A stretch of 64,000 bases of DNA from Monosiga brevicollis MX1 (GCF_000002865.3 NW_001865041.1:1225478-1289477); one strand, 5' to 3'. Shown: positions 39,355-52,227, counted from the first letter of the stretch. Made by a program: numbers and translations. Notes: generated from the letters alone by a model not told the origin.

Positions 39355-42232
39355 ATGGCGCTTGCGTTTTTGAGCCAAGCCAAGGAGTTGGCCTGGCTCC
39401 AGCACAATGTGCCTGCGACAGCAAAGACCCTGCTTGCTGATCTGAGTCAAGCTCAGGACGCCTTTGCGGCACTGCACACGTTGGCAATGCTGGCTCAGCA
39501 CCAGGTAAGCACCTTTTATAATACAGTTTCGTAAAAGGGGTTCCTCGACCATTCGTCGACTCAACCATTTGCCTGTTCGTAGGATTGCGCGCCCCAGATC
39601 GACACCGTCTTGGCCATACATCGTCTCGCCAATGTATCTTTTATGACCATGCAACTTCTGATCACAGTCCTTAGGCTCTTACTTTGCCACCAGTGATTTA
39701 ACCACACGGGTGGTGCGATGTTTTAGGGGTTGTGCACCAAGTTTTCCAAGGGGTTTGCCGACACTGCCAGCACGGAGCAGCTCTTCAAGCTTTTACAGGC
39801 CAATCTGACTTTGCTGAGTTTACGTACCTCGTTCCTTGGCACCGCGCTTCTCGTGCGAGTCGTCGAAGCGCAAAAGCTGTGAGTTCATGCTCGGCGGCTT
39901 TTGAGAGCAATCCCTCTGACTGCCAACTTTAGCTATACCTCATGGTCCACCCTGATCTTGGGCATGACACCACAGCTTCTTGGCCCATGCCCAAGCTGAC
40001 CAGATCGAGAACCTGGTACAACGCACAATGTTGCGCTTTCTCTGGCTTGCTACTGGCATTATGCGTATTCTAGTCCTAAGGTCTTCATTCACACCCACCT
40101 GTCTATACCTCCCTCTTTGCCAGACCCCAGCGCTGACTGGTCTCCTGTCGGGGTTTGGAGTCCCGGCCTGGCGAGAGCCAGGAACTCTCGCACCCAAACA
40201 GCTTAAAGTATGTTTCATGGTCCATAATGGGATTGCTCAGGCCTGAGCCAAGCTCATCCTTGTCGATGCGTAGCTTCTTCGCTTGGTTGAGCGCATTACC
40301 GCCCGCCACGTCCAAGCTTTGGGCACCATCACCCACATCGACTTTCCTCTTGCGTGCTGCAGCCTTGCCTTAGCGAGCCTGGCGTAAGTTGGCCTAGTGG
40401 TAGCTCTCCGTCTTGCTTCTGCTGGCGATTGTGACTTTACATGTGCGATGAAAAGGATCTCGTGAATCTCGCAAGGCCTGATTTGACGTCCGGTCATCAC
40501 GCTGATTCGCTCTCAGCCGCCATCGGGGGGGGGGGGGGAGAGAGAGAGCTTGCATTAGCAATAGAAATTGTCTTTCGAACGCGAGACGACGTGACATATG
40601 GCTGGTTTTTGTCGTTGTTGTTGCATAGGCCATGGCTCTCTTTGATGTGTTGCGTGCCATGGACCCAGGCAACATGTGTCGTGCTTGGCAGCTTGCGGAG
40701 AGTTTACATTGCGGTTTGTGACCCTCGCTGCCCGTCAATGCAAAGGCCTGTGAGTTAGCAGCCATCTCCATCTCAAGCCGTCCTTTTGTCTCCGATCGCG
40801 TACAGCAACGGAGGCTGAAAGTGTTGCCCATGCGCTGCTCTGGCACTGGATTGTCCTCCACGCCCCCCTCGACCTGCTATCACAGTTGGAGCCTGTCACA
40901 CTGGTCTCGTCAGCTCTTGAGCGAGCTTGGGCAGTGTGTTGTGTGCAAAACTGGCGTGTTCTAGTACAAGACATTAACATCAGTGGTCATGTCTGGACTT
41001 GCTTTGAAGTGTTTGTGGCAAGCCTTGTCCGGCTGGCTTCCCTTGACTCCAGAACCGTTCAGTGTTTTCAGCAGCATCTCATCAAGTTCTCAGTACGTTG
41101 CGCCAACATTGTATGATTGTAGCCCTTGTGCCACGAGTCTACCTCAGTCCTGCGAGTGTTGGGTCGAAGCATGCCTGTTGATATGTCTTGTGCCCCTCGC
41201 AGCTGAACAGCACGGCTTTGCCGCTGCAGCTAGAGCTCGCAGCCACTCTGTGGGCGGCCTTTTGTGCAACCATTCCAGACATGAGCGCGCGAATGAACTT
41301 GTGCCGTGACATTCTTCATGTGTTGGAATCTTGTGGGAACGAAGATATCTTAGCCTCTACTCGGAGATATCCAGGCCTCTTGGAAGCTTTGACGGCCTGT
41401 GCTAGCCAAGTTGATCCGCCCGTACTGCAACAGCTACTAGCTCTAGTCCCACTCTCTGCCGTCACAACATATCTGGGTGTTCTCCTGGACGGGCCCTGTC
41501 CCTGGTCTCTCGCCTGTGCCCTGGCACCGTCCTGCGGGCGTGATCAAGACAAGCAAACCCTGCGGGCGCTGGCGGCTGAACCAAGCACGTTGCCACAGGC
41601 GTTGGGTCTCTGTGTTCTGGTCGTGCAAGCACGTGATCCTCAACTTCTGAAACAAGTCATGCATGCGCTGCTACATGGTTCACATGGCCAGCATGTAAGT
41701 GCTCGGATAGTCGTGCGCTGCATGCACGTGCACGTGGGCCATCTCATCTAATCATGTCTCGTGTGTTGTCTTGTACCAACTGCCCAGCCTAAGCTGCTCG
41801 GCGCGGTTTGGCGTGTGCAAGGCCATCTCGCGATCGCTGACCTGGAAGCCCTAGTTGTGCCGAGCAATGAAGAAGCAGCGGACTTGGGGTTGATAAGTGA
41901 AGCCCTTTGGTGCATTTTGAGTGGACCACCACATGAGAACATGACACCACCGGTGCGCTCGCCGTTTGGCGTTTGATCCTTGCTACACTCAAACTCAAAG
42001 AACCTTTCTCAGCTCATGTGTCGCCTTTTGTGTCTACTAGCTGATCGACGCATGTCGCTGGCTTGCTAATAAAATCGCCTTGCGTCCTTGTGCCGAGTTG
42101 CACTGGCTCTGGCTGGAGCAAGTGGTGGCATGGGCGCAAAACGCTGCGGACACTCTGGTTCCCCGTGTTCTAGCCGAAGACGTCATGGATTGCGATGCAG
42201 TCGCGCTCCGTCTTCGAACCGAATCTGTGTAG
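39355..42232 (+). CDS. Leu-rich helical (possibly HEAT-like) protein, function unknown
   Basis: I do not recognise the family. ATG at 39355 (MALAFLSQAKELAWLQHNVP), stop TAG 42230-42232. Exons that join well are 39355-39504, 39583-39633, 39727-39878, 39976-40015, 40274-40383, 40629-40713, 40806-41092, then ones starting near 41203, 41790 and 42041. The whole product is a run of amphipathic Leu/Ala helices (AKTLLADLSQAQDAFAALHT, LLRLVERITARHVQALG, LFDVLRAMDPGNMCRAWQL, TALPLQLELAATLWAAF, LIDACRWLANKIALRP), as in HEAT or armadillo-like scaffolds. No signal peptide or membrane span is evident. The phases of 40274-40383 and 40629-40713 do not match, so a small exon between them is probably missing from my model. 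It may be a large-complex or DNA-repair scaffold, but nothing here shows that. Confidence 0.72.
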
Positions 42233-42605
42233 CTGAAGTGCTGACAATGCTATCTTCCTACTGGTCCACGAGCGCAGCGTACAACAATTGTAGGGTTTGG
42301 TGCTCTGAACAAAAGGAAAACCAAAGAGACATATGGGCTAGCTTGTGCAATTTACTTTGGATACACGAAACCTGAGTAATGACCGCGAGGGAAGAACACG
42401 AACACAGTAAAAAAAACATACGGGGTTAGCAAACAAAGGGTGTGCGGACGCAGGGTGCAAGCCAGTTTTGAGCAGAGAGGAGAATGGGAACCAGGACAAG
42501 CGAAATGCAAAGTGTGGAAAGCACGATCCTGCTTCAACAGGAAACGAGATGTACAACTGAGGGAACTGTCGAAAAGGCTATGAAGGATCAATGGTGGCCC
42601 GAGAA
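42233..42605. other. Convergent 3' spacer
   Basis: The spacer lies between the stops of the helical-protein gene and the giant surface protein. No coding signal is seen; it probably holds both 3' UTRs. Confidence 0.5.
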
Positions 42606-45600
42606 TTACACAAGGGAGTCTTTAGCTGCCGGCTGCTCCGGCTCAGCCGCACGGGCCGAGTGCATTGTGCGTATCGAAGAGAGGTACGAGGGAAGGTTCT
42701 CATATTCCTCATTCTGCAGCCTTCGCACCTCTGTGTAGCGTGGGGGGGCGTTGTACGTAGGCGCGCTGCGCATTGAAGTGGCCGTATCAAAGGGAATGGC
42801 GTCAATGTCTTCATCATCAGAGGTCGGAACATCACCAACAACGCCAAAGGTTGGGCGCTGCTCCACCTCTGACTCCGCCTCGGTCTCATCAACATCGGTA
42901 GCGGAAGGAATATCAACGATGGCAGCGTTCTCATCAAAGTAGTACGTCTTGCCAGCCTTTGCCTTGGGCGCATCAGGGCCCATAAGGTTGGCTTGTTCAA
43001 CGTCCTCATCCACAACACGCACCAAGTAACCCATGCGCTTTTGGCGTGCGCACTGATAATAGAAGAGATTGGGGGTCTCCTTGGTGACAACCAGGGTGAC
43101 CACATCTGTACCGTGAGCCGGGGCACCCGTCACGCCTTGCAGAATCTCTGATACAGCGTTGCCACCACCTGTTTCCGAGAAGGTAAAGTAGAAGGGATAG
43201 TCCTCCGGCACATTTTGCATTTGAAACTTGTAGGTCTTGCCGCGCTGCAGAATAAGCTCCATGCCCCGACGGTATGGGTCTGAACTGTTGTTGAGACGCA
43301 GCGAAAAGCCGAAAGGACAACCGTCATCCACCCAAGGATGATCGGGATTTGTCGTGCCTTCGGCGCTCTTGGGCTCCACCTTGACATCGTACACGATGGG
43401 TTTCTTACGTCCACCCAAGAGGAAGCAGAGCAGAAGAATAATCAAGAGAACCAGAAGGATGAGGCCGATGGCAAGACCCGCTGCCTCGGCACTGCTAAGG
43501 CCATCGTCACTATCTTTGGCTGCTGCAACGTCAGTTGTTGATGTGTCCTGCTGAGATGTGGTCGTGGTCGTAGTCGTGGTCGTGGTTGTCAAGCTGGGAT
43601 CCACAGTCGTGATCGTGGTGGTAGCGTTGGGATCCACAGTCGTGGTCGTGGTGGTGGCGTTGGGATCCACAGTCGTGGTAGTAGTCGTGGCGTTGGGGTC
43701 CACAGTCGTGATCGTGGTGGTAGCGTTGGGATCCACAGTCGTGGTCGTGGTGGTGGCGTTGGTATCCACAGTCGTGGTAGTAGTCGTGGCGTTGGGGTCC
43801 ACAGTCGTGGTAGTAGTCGTGGCGTTGGGGTCCACAGTCGTGGTCGTGGTGGTGGCGTTGGGATCCACAGTCGTGGTAGTAGTCGTGGCGTTGGGGTCCA
43901 CAGTCGTGGTAGTAGTCGTGGCGTTGGGGTCCACAGTCGTGGTCGTGGTGGTGGCGTTGGGATCCACAGTCGTGGTAGTAGTCGTGGCGTTTGGGTCCAC
44001 AGTCGTGGTAGTAGTCGTGGCGTTGGGGTCCACAGTCGTGGTCGTGGTGGTGGCGTTGGGATCCACAGTCGTGGCAGTAGTTGTGGCGTTGGGGTCCACA
44101 GTCGTGGTCGTGGTGGTAGCGTTGGGATCCACAGTCGTGGTAGCAGTGGTCGTGGTCGCGTTGGGATCCACAGTCGTGGTAGCAGTGGTTGTGGTCGCAT
44201 TGGGATCCACCGTCGTCGTCGTCGTGGTGGTGGTCGCATTGGGGTCGACTGTCGGAGTGGTCGTTGTCGTGGCATTAGGATCAGCTGTCGTCGTGGTCAT
44301 TGTAGTTGTAAGAGGACAGATGCTAGTGTCGTACTCGACGACTTGGCGGCCCAGTGCGTAAACGGCTCCACCATCAGACAATGACAACGTATCGCCAATG
44401 TCTTGGCTAGGCAGGGTGATCAAAGGCTCATCATACAGCTGATCGAACACGCCCACACCGAGCTGCATAGACACAGGAGTCACAGCCGACTGCGTCAGGA
44501 AGTCCAACATGTACTCGGGTGAAACCAATCCAAAAACGGCGAATGCGCTCGCCGGAACATTAAGCAATTCAGTCCCATCCACCATGGGCGTCAACGTGTT
44601 GCCTGCGTCGTTGAAGATGGCATAGGGCTGCAGATCGCCGGCAGAGCAGAAAGAATTGAATCGGTCGCGGCAGCCAAAGTCCACAGCGTATGTGCAGCTG
44701 TATGCATCGTTTTGCTCCAGCGCGGGCATCTGGATGAGGGGACGATATTCCATAATCACGGACAGAACATAGTCGAGATCGTCCTCATCGCTCGTGCCGT
44801 CAATGTTGGGATCAGCAGTCATGGTACCGCTGGCAAATTGGTCCTGCAGGCCAAAATAATCCACCAAAGTCACTTGGCAGTCACTATCAACGTCAACTTC
44901 ATCCATGGGCGTGCTGCAAACAGCACGACGACGACGAGCAAGATCGTTCAGCTGCGGGTTGGACGAAAAGGATGCAACAACGCTGGCCGCCGAGGCAGGG
45001 AAGCTCACAGAAGACCGAGAGGAATCGATCAGGGTGACAATGTATGCTGACAAAATCAAATCCTCCGTGAGGCCATAAAAGTCGACCGTGGCCAGTTCCG
45101 CAGCGCTAGAGGCAGGAATTTGACCAATGCCCACCACGACTGTAAAGTCGCGCCGGCTGAAGGAGGTCATGGTACCCGTCCACCCGGTACCCTGAGCAAT
45201 GTTGGAAACACGGGCGGCCCCAGGGTGGTTAATGCGAAGCTCAAAGGCAATAAGCGACTGGGGCGTGTTCAGATAGATGGGGAGGCTGGCTGTCGGTCCC
45301 GACAGCATGGGAAGAGCATGGCCTGTGAAGCTACCCATGTCAAGACCAAGAACCTCGCCGTTGAAATTGATAGTCACCGCAGTTGTGGCCACTACAGCAC
45401 CAATTGTCACGTTCACGACAAGGTCATCGTTGGTGTTTGTAAGTGCAGTGACACGGCGCGTGTTGGCGTCCCAACTCAGGTAGGTCATTTTCGTTGCAAT
45501 GGAGGCGTTCAGGGCGGCGCTGATGCGGGTCGAACGGAAAACATTGACCAGCGTGCTGCCGACGTCAAGACCAACGCTGACCATGGGGCGTACAGGAGTG

Positions 45601-48600
45601 GAATCTAAGATAGGAGATGAGATGGTAAATAACGGGATGGAGGTGACAGTAACAGGCGTTGGTAGTGCAGCAATGGAAACGGCAGTGAAGCCGGCCAGCG
45701 TCACGTTGACTTGAACATCGGCCGATTCGGGAAGAATGCTGCCGTCCTCCTCATCGATGCGACCGGCAGAAACGTTGAGCACACCGGGGACCTCAGTCGT
45801 CGTGATGGCTGAACCATCAGACAGGGTTGCAGCGACACCCACTTCAATGGGCAAGAACGTTCCTTGGTAGGACCATAAAGTCAAAGGACTAGAGTAGTTG
45901 AGCTCCGTCAGGAAAGGGCGGCCCACGACGTCAAGACTCGTCACTTCAACCACCGTGACGGTGGTCGCAACGACCAAGCTCAAGTAGGTACACGTCACAT
46001 CTCCCTCAGTGGCCACACTGGAGAACACAACCAAGGCGTCGCCGTCCACAGCAAGCTCTAGAGGAGCGTCAGCGGTACACATATCAAGTAGGTCATTTGC
46101 AGAAAACTCCACGTCCACACCAGAGAGGACAAAGCCGATGGTGGCGTTGCTAGCAAGGCCCAGGGGCTCAGCCAGCTCAGCTTGCGAGGATGCCAACAGG
46201 TAGTGCGAAGAGACATTGAACACTTCCCGCACGGGGCTAGTGACACGGGTGGTGAAGATTGGAACAAGCTCGTCACAAAGGCTCTCATAGCCCGCAAGCA
46301 CAGTGCCTGTTTCAACGCCAGCGGCGCTCACCAACACGGCACCCTCGCCGGCGACGGACAGATATTGAACGTAATTGAGATCCACGCTCACGGGATTGGC
46401 TTCATAAGCCGAAAAAGATGAACCGGTGTTAATAAAAGCCCCATCAAGAACCAAACCACCGCTAGTGACCGGAGTGGCAGACCTCAAAATAGAGCTGAAG
46501 AGAACAACCTGCTTTGTCAGGGTTGCCGAAGCAATGGTTACGGCGTAAGAGTTTGTGCCCAGTGACAACGTTGTTGTGCCAGCCGAATGGGCAGTTAGCA
46601 GTGCTGTGCCAGACGCAACATTAACGGTGGCCACTGCATTATTGCTCGAGGTGATGGCCTGGCCGACGAGGCCAGTCAGCTGGCAAGTGTAGACGGTGCT
46701 TTCATAGGTCAGGTCAGCTGTCACAGACACAAATGTGGAGAGATCCAGTGCGGCGCAGTCGGCGTCATAGAGGCCCGAGGTGTCGACGTCAAAGGCAATG
46801 TTGTCATACGCCAAGAAGGCAATGGTGGTCGTAGCCACGACCTCGCCGTCAACTTCAGCCACAATCTCAACCTCGGTCTCGAAGTTGAGGGTGAAACCGT
46901 TGGTGTTGAGGACGCGCATTCCTGTGCAGTTGGCATCAAACTCAAACTTGGCTGCAAATGCGCTCGACAAGGGGCGGCAGGTGACGCTGACACTGGTATC
47001 ACGACGAACAAAGTACATGTCCAATGGCACCACGTCGCCAATCAGCGCCGAGTAATCCACTACACTCTCGCGAGTGGCAACGAACACACCTGCCAGAACT
47101 GGCAGGCAAGTGTAGGTGATGGTACTGGTACCATAGGTCAAGGTGAATGTCCCGACATCAGCTGCGCACGAGAGCCCAACCTCGATGACGGATGGCATTG
47201 GTGTGCTGGCTCCGATGGACACCTGGTTGATGGTCACCTGCGTGTCCATCTGGCTGTAGGCAAAGATGGCACCTGGGGTGGGCGAGGTCACGCCCGTCAC
47301 CTGACCACCAGTGACCTCCATCGTGTTGACGTTCTCCGCAGTCAACGTGAAGGTCAGACTGCCATCGGGGCGAGTCTGTGGCGTCAGTGTGTCAAGGGGC
47401 AGCATGACTTCGGGAAAGTCGGAAAAGCGGAGCGTGTTCACGTTGGCATTGAGCGTTGCCGAGAAGGTGCACAAAAAGCCATCCGCTTCGGCGGCAAGGA
47501 CACACGACTGCGAGGAAAGCGCGACACCACCAGTGACAAAAGCACTGGCTGCCGCGACCTGGGCCTCGGTGCTGGTAGTACCAGCATTGATCAAGACGAG
47601 CTGCACGGTGATTGTGTCACTCGCCCAATTCACCGTCTGGATGAAGGCTTGGACATCGGCGTTGCTCATTGACGTGGATGCCACGTAGACCGGTGCTGTC
47701 CCAGCAGCCACCAAGCGAGATCCAGCACCGAGGATGAGATCACCACCGTCACAGACAAAGTACTTGCCGGTGCCGTACGTGAATGTGGTGATGTTGAGGG
47801 GGGTGTCGTCTCGAGTCACGGGCACTTCGGTAATGTTGAGATAGGTAGCAGCGCGGGTGCGATCGGCCTCGGCCAGCACCATATCCTGAAACCCGTCGAG
47901 ATTGATGTCACCGATGTCATGCAGAGGCGTATCCACAGGCATGTCGGTGAGATCGGGACCAAAGAATACGACGGCGCTGTCAGCATCACTGCACATGAAA
48001 TCGGTAAAGCCATCACGGTCGAGGTCACCGACCCACATCAAGACGGAGTCGGCATCACTGCAGATCTCAAAGGACGAGGTGGTGCGGAGCAAAATGGTAG
48101 TTGTACCCGCGTCAACCACAATCTCCGTGGCACCGTCCAGGTCAAAATCGCCAATGTTGCGCAGTTTGAGAGGCCACTCTGCGGCGTCCAAGACGTCCCA
48201 CCAGAAGGCGGGCGTGGAGACGGGCACGAGTGCGTAGGCACCCTCGTCAAAAGCGATGTTGAACAAACCGCTTGGGCACAGTACGGTTTGGCTCACCAAA
48301 GAGCAGTCAGTCAAGTTTGCGGGGACCTGAGCTTGCACTGAAGTCGTGCCGACAATGAAGAGGCCTTCCGCGGTGATGACAGAAATCGTGTCGGAATCGT
48401 GAGGGGCCAGGCCCAGAACCATATCCGTGATGAGTGTTTGCGTGAAGTTGGTGTTGGTATCAAGGGCGGTGAGCTGTCCCGACTCAGAAATGTAGAAAAC
48501 AAAGGCACCCAAGGCCTGAGCTTCCGTGTTGTAGGCCGGGAACGAGGCCTTCAGTTGGACGTTGCTAACATTGCTCAAGTCATACACATCACAGGACCAA

Positions 48601-50771
48601 AAGTAACCACTGGTGGGTGCAACAGTGGTTGTACCCCAACCACTGCCCTCTTCGTCTTCATCAGCACCAAGGTTGCAGGCCACGGCCCACGGTGCGACAT
48701 CCGCGACGGGATAAATCAAGTTCACAGAGTCGTAGGCAGCAAAAAGATCAGTGCCATTGTAGACGCTAGTACTAAGGATTGGAGGCCATGCAACACCCGT
48801 GAGCGTGCGACACAACTCGCCGTCAGTTCCGTATGCGCACTCGCAGATCGGGGTGTTGTCCTCGTCCGTGCAGGCACCGCCGTTGGCGCAAAAGTTTTCA
48901 TAGCAATAGGGAACAGAGACGTTACAATACGCGCCATCCCAGCCGCTGGCACAGTCGCAGATGTAGCTGGAAGGCAGTGCAACGCAGGTGGCCCCATTCT
49001 GACACTCGTTGTTTGTACAAGGTGTGACCATGGGAGGGATCGTTGAGCCGGCAGTGGTTGACGCGATGCTGCTCACGCTCAATTTGGCCCAGGACTGGCT
49101 GGTTGCCTCGGCGGCCTCTCCGGTTGAGGAACCCAAGTATGAGAGGCCGATGCAGGATGTGTCCCCCTCAATATAGAAGCCCATGCAGTCAGTCAACGCA
49201 TCGCACGCAGCCACACAACTGTCGACGTCGTTGCGGCCAAAAAGGAAAGCCTCGGCATCGGTCGCGGTCGAGAACCGCTGGCCATTGGTACCGATACTGG
49301 CAAACACCAACACGTAGCCTTCATAAGCGCTCGTGGTCGTGGTGGTCACCGTGGTCGTGGTCGTCGTGGTCGTGGTCGTGGTTGTGGTCGTGGTGGTCGT
49401 CGTCGTGGTCGTGGTCGTCGTGGTCGTCGTGGTAGGCACAAAGGTGGTAGGCACGGGGGCTGCAGGAGCATTGAAATACAGCAGTTCCGCGTCATCAACG
49501 ACAATGTGCTCGCCACTGCTGCGACCACGGAGGCTGACAGTCAGAATGGAACCAGCTGACGTGTCAAGACCAAATTCATACTGCGCCACGTCGTTGACGA
49601 CAAGGCTGCTGGCCGCAATCGTCTGGCTGGCGATGACAGTGTTGGTTTCATCGTAAACAGTAATGGCGAGTCCTCGCGGCAGGTTGTTCATGCGGGCGCC
49701 CAACTTCATTCGCAAAATGCGATACTGCTCAGCAACAGGCTCATCCGTTTGCATAATCTGAGTGATTTGACCTGCATTGCGCAGAATAATAGCCTGCGTT
49801 CCGGAGATACTGGGAAAGTTATTGGCTGTATTGGGGCGAAACATGGCCAAGTCTGTGCCGGGACTCTCCTGCCAGGGAGCGGGCGAGAGATCGGCAAGCA
49901 CGCGGGGCTCACTGGTATCCATGACAGGTGACTCAAAGTTGCCGTTTGTCAGAGCATCTGCAGTCTGATCCAAGCTGCCAAGTCGAAGCAAGCTGTAGCG
50001 CTGAACATCAGCACCGGCACCAGAAACGGTGGCTGCAGAAGAACCCAGATCAGAGAGGCGGTAGCAGGCAGAGCCGCTTGCGTTGGTTTCCACAACAACG
50101 CCCTCGCAGCTCGCAGACATGGCACACCAGACCAAACATTCAGTGGGAGACACAGCCGCGCTGTCCAGCATGGCCGCGGGCGTGGCATAAGTGCTAAACT
50201 GTTCGCCAGACCCGTTGACGACAGAGAACGCCAGAAAATAAGAGGGCGCGACGATATCGCTAAGCGCGCTGTTTGAAATATAATGGGCGACCACCTCGTC
50301 TGCGCTGTCTGCAGTGCTGCGGCGACCGCGACGCAATGATCTACACACGTGGTCAAGATATGAGATGAACCGAGCCTAAACTCTCGTGTGTATGAATGAT
50401 GTGAAGCGCGACAAAATGAAAAGGAAAGACCAAATGGTTGCAACGTAACCATGCAACATACTCGCGCAAGGCGGCTACATTCTTGAAATCAAACGCGGCG
50501 GCAACGGGGGAGCTCAGGTCCGAGTTGCCTAGGCAAGGAGCGTCAAAGGCAAAAGGTCAAGAACAGGGGCATGCCAAGTTTATTGTTGCTGTTGCTGTTA
50601 TTCCTTACAGCAACATATAACTGCGCAGGGCTTGGCCAAGACAGCAGCGATATCCAGCTGAGAAGGGATGGGGCGAGGGAGCTCACCAGTAGCTGTCAGT
50701 GCAACTGCAGTCGAGGCCACGATGCAGAAGCACGCGAAAATGGCGAGGGCGCGTGTCGCCGGGGGCGCCAT
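42606..50771 (-). CDS. Giant modular type I surface protein with cohesin-, dockerin-, EGF- and PAN-like domains
   Basis: Three exons (50771-50687, 50528-50462, 50340-42606) give 2,628 residues. Residues 1-27 are a signal peptide (MAPPATRALAIFACFCIVAS). In order, approximately: PAN/apple-like Cys module (80-155); NGNFESP jelly-roll-like region (175-340); Thr run (350-390); second PAN-like module (390-465); two EGF-like modules (NNECQNGATCVALPSSYICD, NFCANGGACTDEDNTPICEC; 490-560); VCBS/FG-GAP-type calcium loops DFDLDGATE, DLDRDGFTD, DINLDGFQD (770-910); Ig-like stretches; cohesin-like LDMGSFTGHALPMLS with SLIAFELRINHPGA (1705-1815); dockerin-like DVDSDCQVTL and DPNIDGTSDEDDL (1855-1915); about 20 DPNATTTTTTV repeats (2065-2305), probably an O-glycosylated stalk; a membrane helix (LAIGLILLVLLIILLLCFLL, about 2330-2355); then a cupredoxin-like domain (2365-2495) and an acidic tail. 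It is probably an adhesin or sensor at the cell surface. The cohesin and dockerin calls rest on pattern only. Confidence 0.85.
43580..44300 (-). repeat. 33-bp coding minisatellite encoding DPNATTTTTTV
   Basis: About 20 units of mostly 33 bp, with some longer by two codons, encode a Thr stalk with one Asp-Pro-Asn per turn. NAT is also an N-glycosylation sequon, so each unit offers one N-glycan site and several O-glycan sites. Units are nearly identical at the centre and diverge at the two ends, as expected for an array that expands and contracts by unequal exchange. The opposite strand gives an open poly-Val frame that is an artefact. Confidence 0.92.
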
Positions 50772-51652
50772 CGCCACGGTTTTCAAAACGCGACGACAGC
50801 AAAGCCGACAAGCCACCAATTAGGGGCCTCTCGTTCCACGCCAAGAAGTGCGCCTGAAGTAACGCCCAGCAACACAATACAGCGGCAAGCAATCATGAGC
50901 TGAGTCAAGCGCGATTGGACACACATGGTCGATCGTGCAGAGTCAGGCTCTCGAGGTGTGAACGGGTGTATTATTCCGTCTTTGTCGACATTGTCACATG
51001 TTGTGTTTCAGTGAAAAGGATGCCGAGATGTGACTGTGGCTGCCCTTGCCCAAATTGCTTACCAAGTCAAACCTCAAAACGCACAACAAATTACAAAAAG
51101 CAATGCCACACAAGCAAATGCAGAGACAGAGACACGGAACGCCAAGAGCAGCTGTAACAAGTGGGCCAACTCGAGAAGCGAGTGAAAAAAAAAAAGTTGA
51201 AGTCACGCCGGAGTTGAAAGAGAAGATGGAAATGAAACGGGATCCAATAAGGTCTTTGTTCGCAAGACAGAAAGTCATGTGGGCATTGGCAGCAGGAACC
51301 AGACGAGGCAAGTGTCTCAAGTGTTGTGCAAAGCAAAGCCGAGATATAAATGCAGCTGAACGTGAATCGAGTAAGGCGATGGGGTGTTTCGGGGTGACTA
51401 GCAGGGGTGGCGATTGGATTTGGGACCAGCGGGCAAGCTCCACATCTGCGTGTGTGGTAGCCGAGTGTGTAGTAGTGGAGTATTTGAATGCACACTCGAG
51501 ATTGGTGTGACCTGACCTGAGGAGTATCAAGGCCCAAAATCCCCAAGAACAAGAATAACGAGCTAGCTCGTATTTGGAGCGACTGCCAAAGAACTGTGAC
51601 CTGAGCTTGTGCGTGATAGGTAGCGTGCTGAGCATGAACACGGCAAAGTATC

Positions 51653-51720
51653 GGCAGTGGAAGCGGGTGGCAGTGGAAGCGGGTGGCAGTGGAAGCGGGT
51701 GGCAGTGGAAGCGGATGGCA
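51653..51720. repeat. 16-bp minisatellite, four units
   Basis: Four tandem copies of GGCAGTGGAAGCGGGT; the last is imperfect (GCGGAT). Confidence 0.9.
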
Positions 51721-52096
51721 ATGTGATTGGTGTTGCGTCCGGGTGTTAAGTGGTAGTTGTGCGTGGCAGTCGCAGTGGCAGGGGGGAGAGGAGAGAGGAA
51801 GAAGAGTTTCAGCGACCAACGCTGCAGAGCCTTGACTGGACAAGGAGTTCGCACACGTTCTCTTGGCCAGGGACGCTCTACCCCAAAGCTTTGTCCTTCA
51901 CTGTGGTGAGCTGAGTCGCGCTTACCTCTGACCGGCGGATCTCGCGGTCGACTGGCCTTCACTTCTTGCACTGCGGCAACAGTTGAATGCTTGATCTGCT
52001 CGTGCGTCTATCAGTATTATTTGTTCAACGTGCATTCATTCACAAGGGCATTGCTTGTGCATCCATTATTCCTTCGTTGACACAAAGTGTGTGTGT

Positions 52097-52136
<40 letters not shown>

Positions 52137-52227
52137 ATTGAAACGGAAGACAAAAGGATTCTGTTGCGCATGTGGGCTCTAAAGGGAAGGCAGTCACACC
52201 ACACAGGTGCAAGTTTTGGCTCTCTCT

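Noticed and set aside
43558-44361. 267-codon plus-strand open frame of poly-Val with LGST units
   Set aside because: It is the reverse of the Thr-repeat array of the giant surface protein and has no independent coding signal.
50994-51971. 325-codon minus-strand open frame
   Set aside because: Part of it is translated minisatellite (HCHPLPLPP units), it has no domain, and no exon chain supports it.
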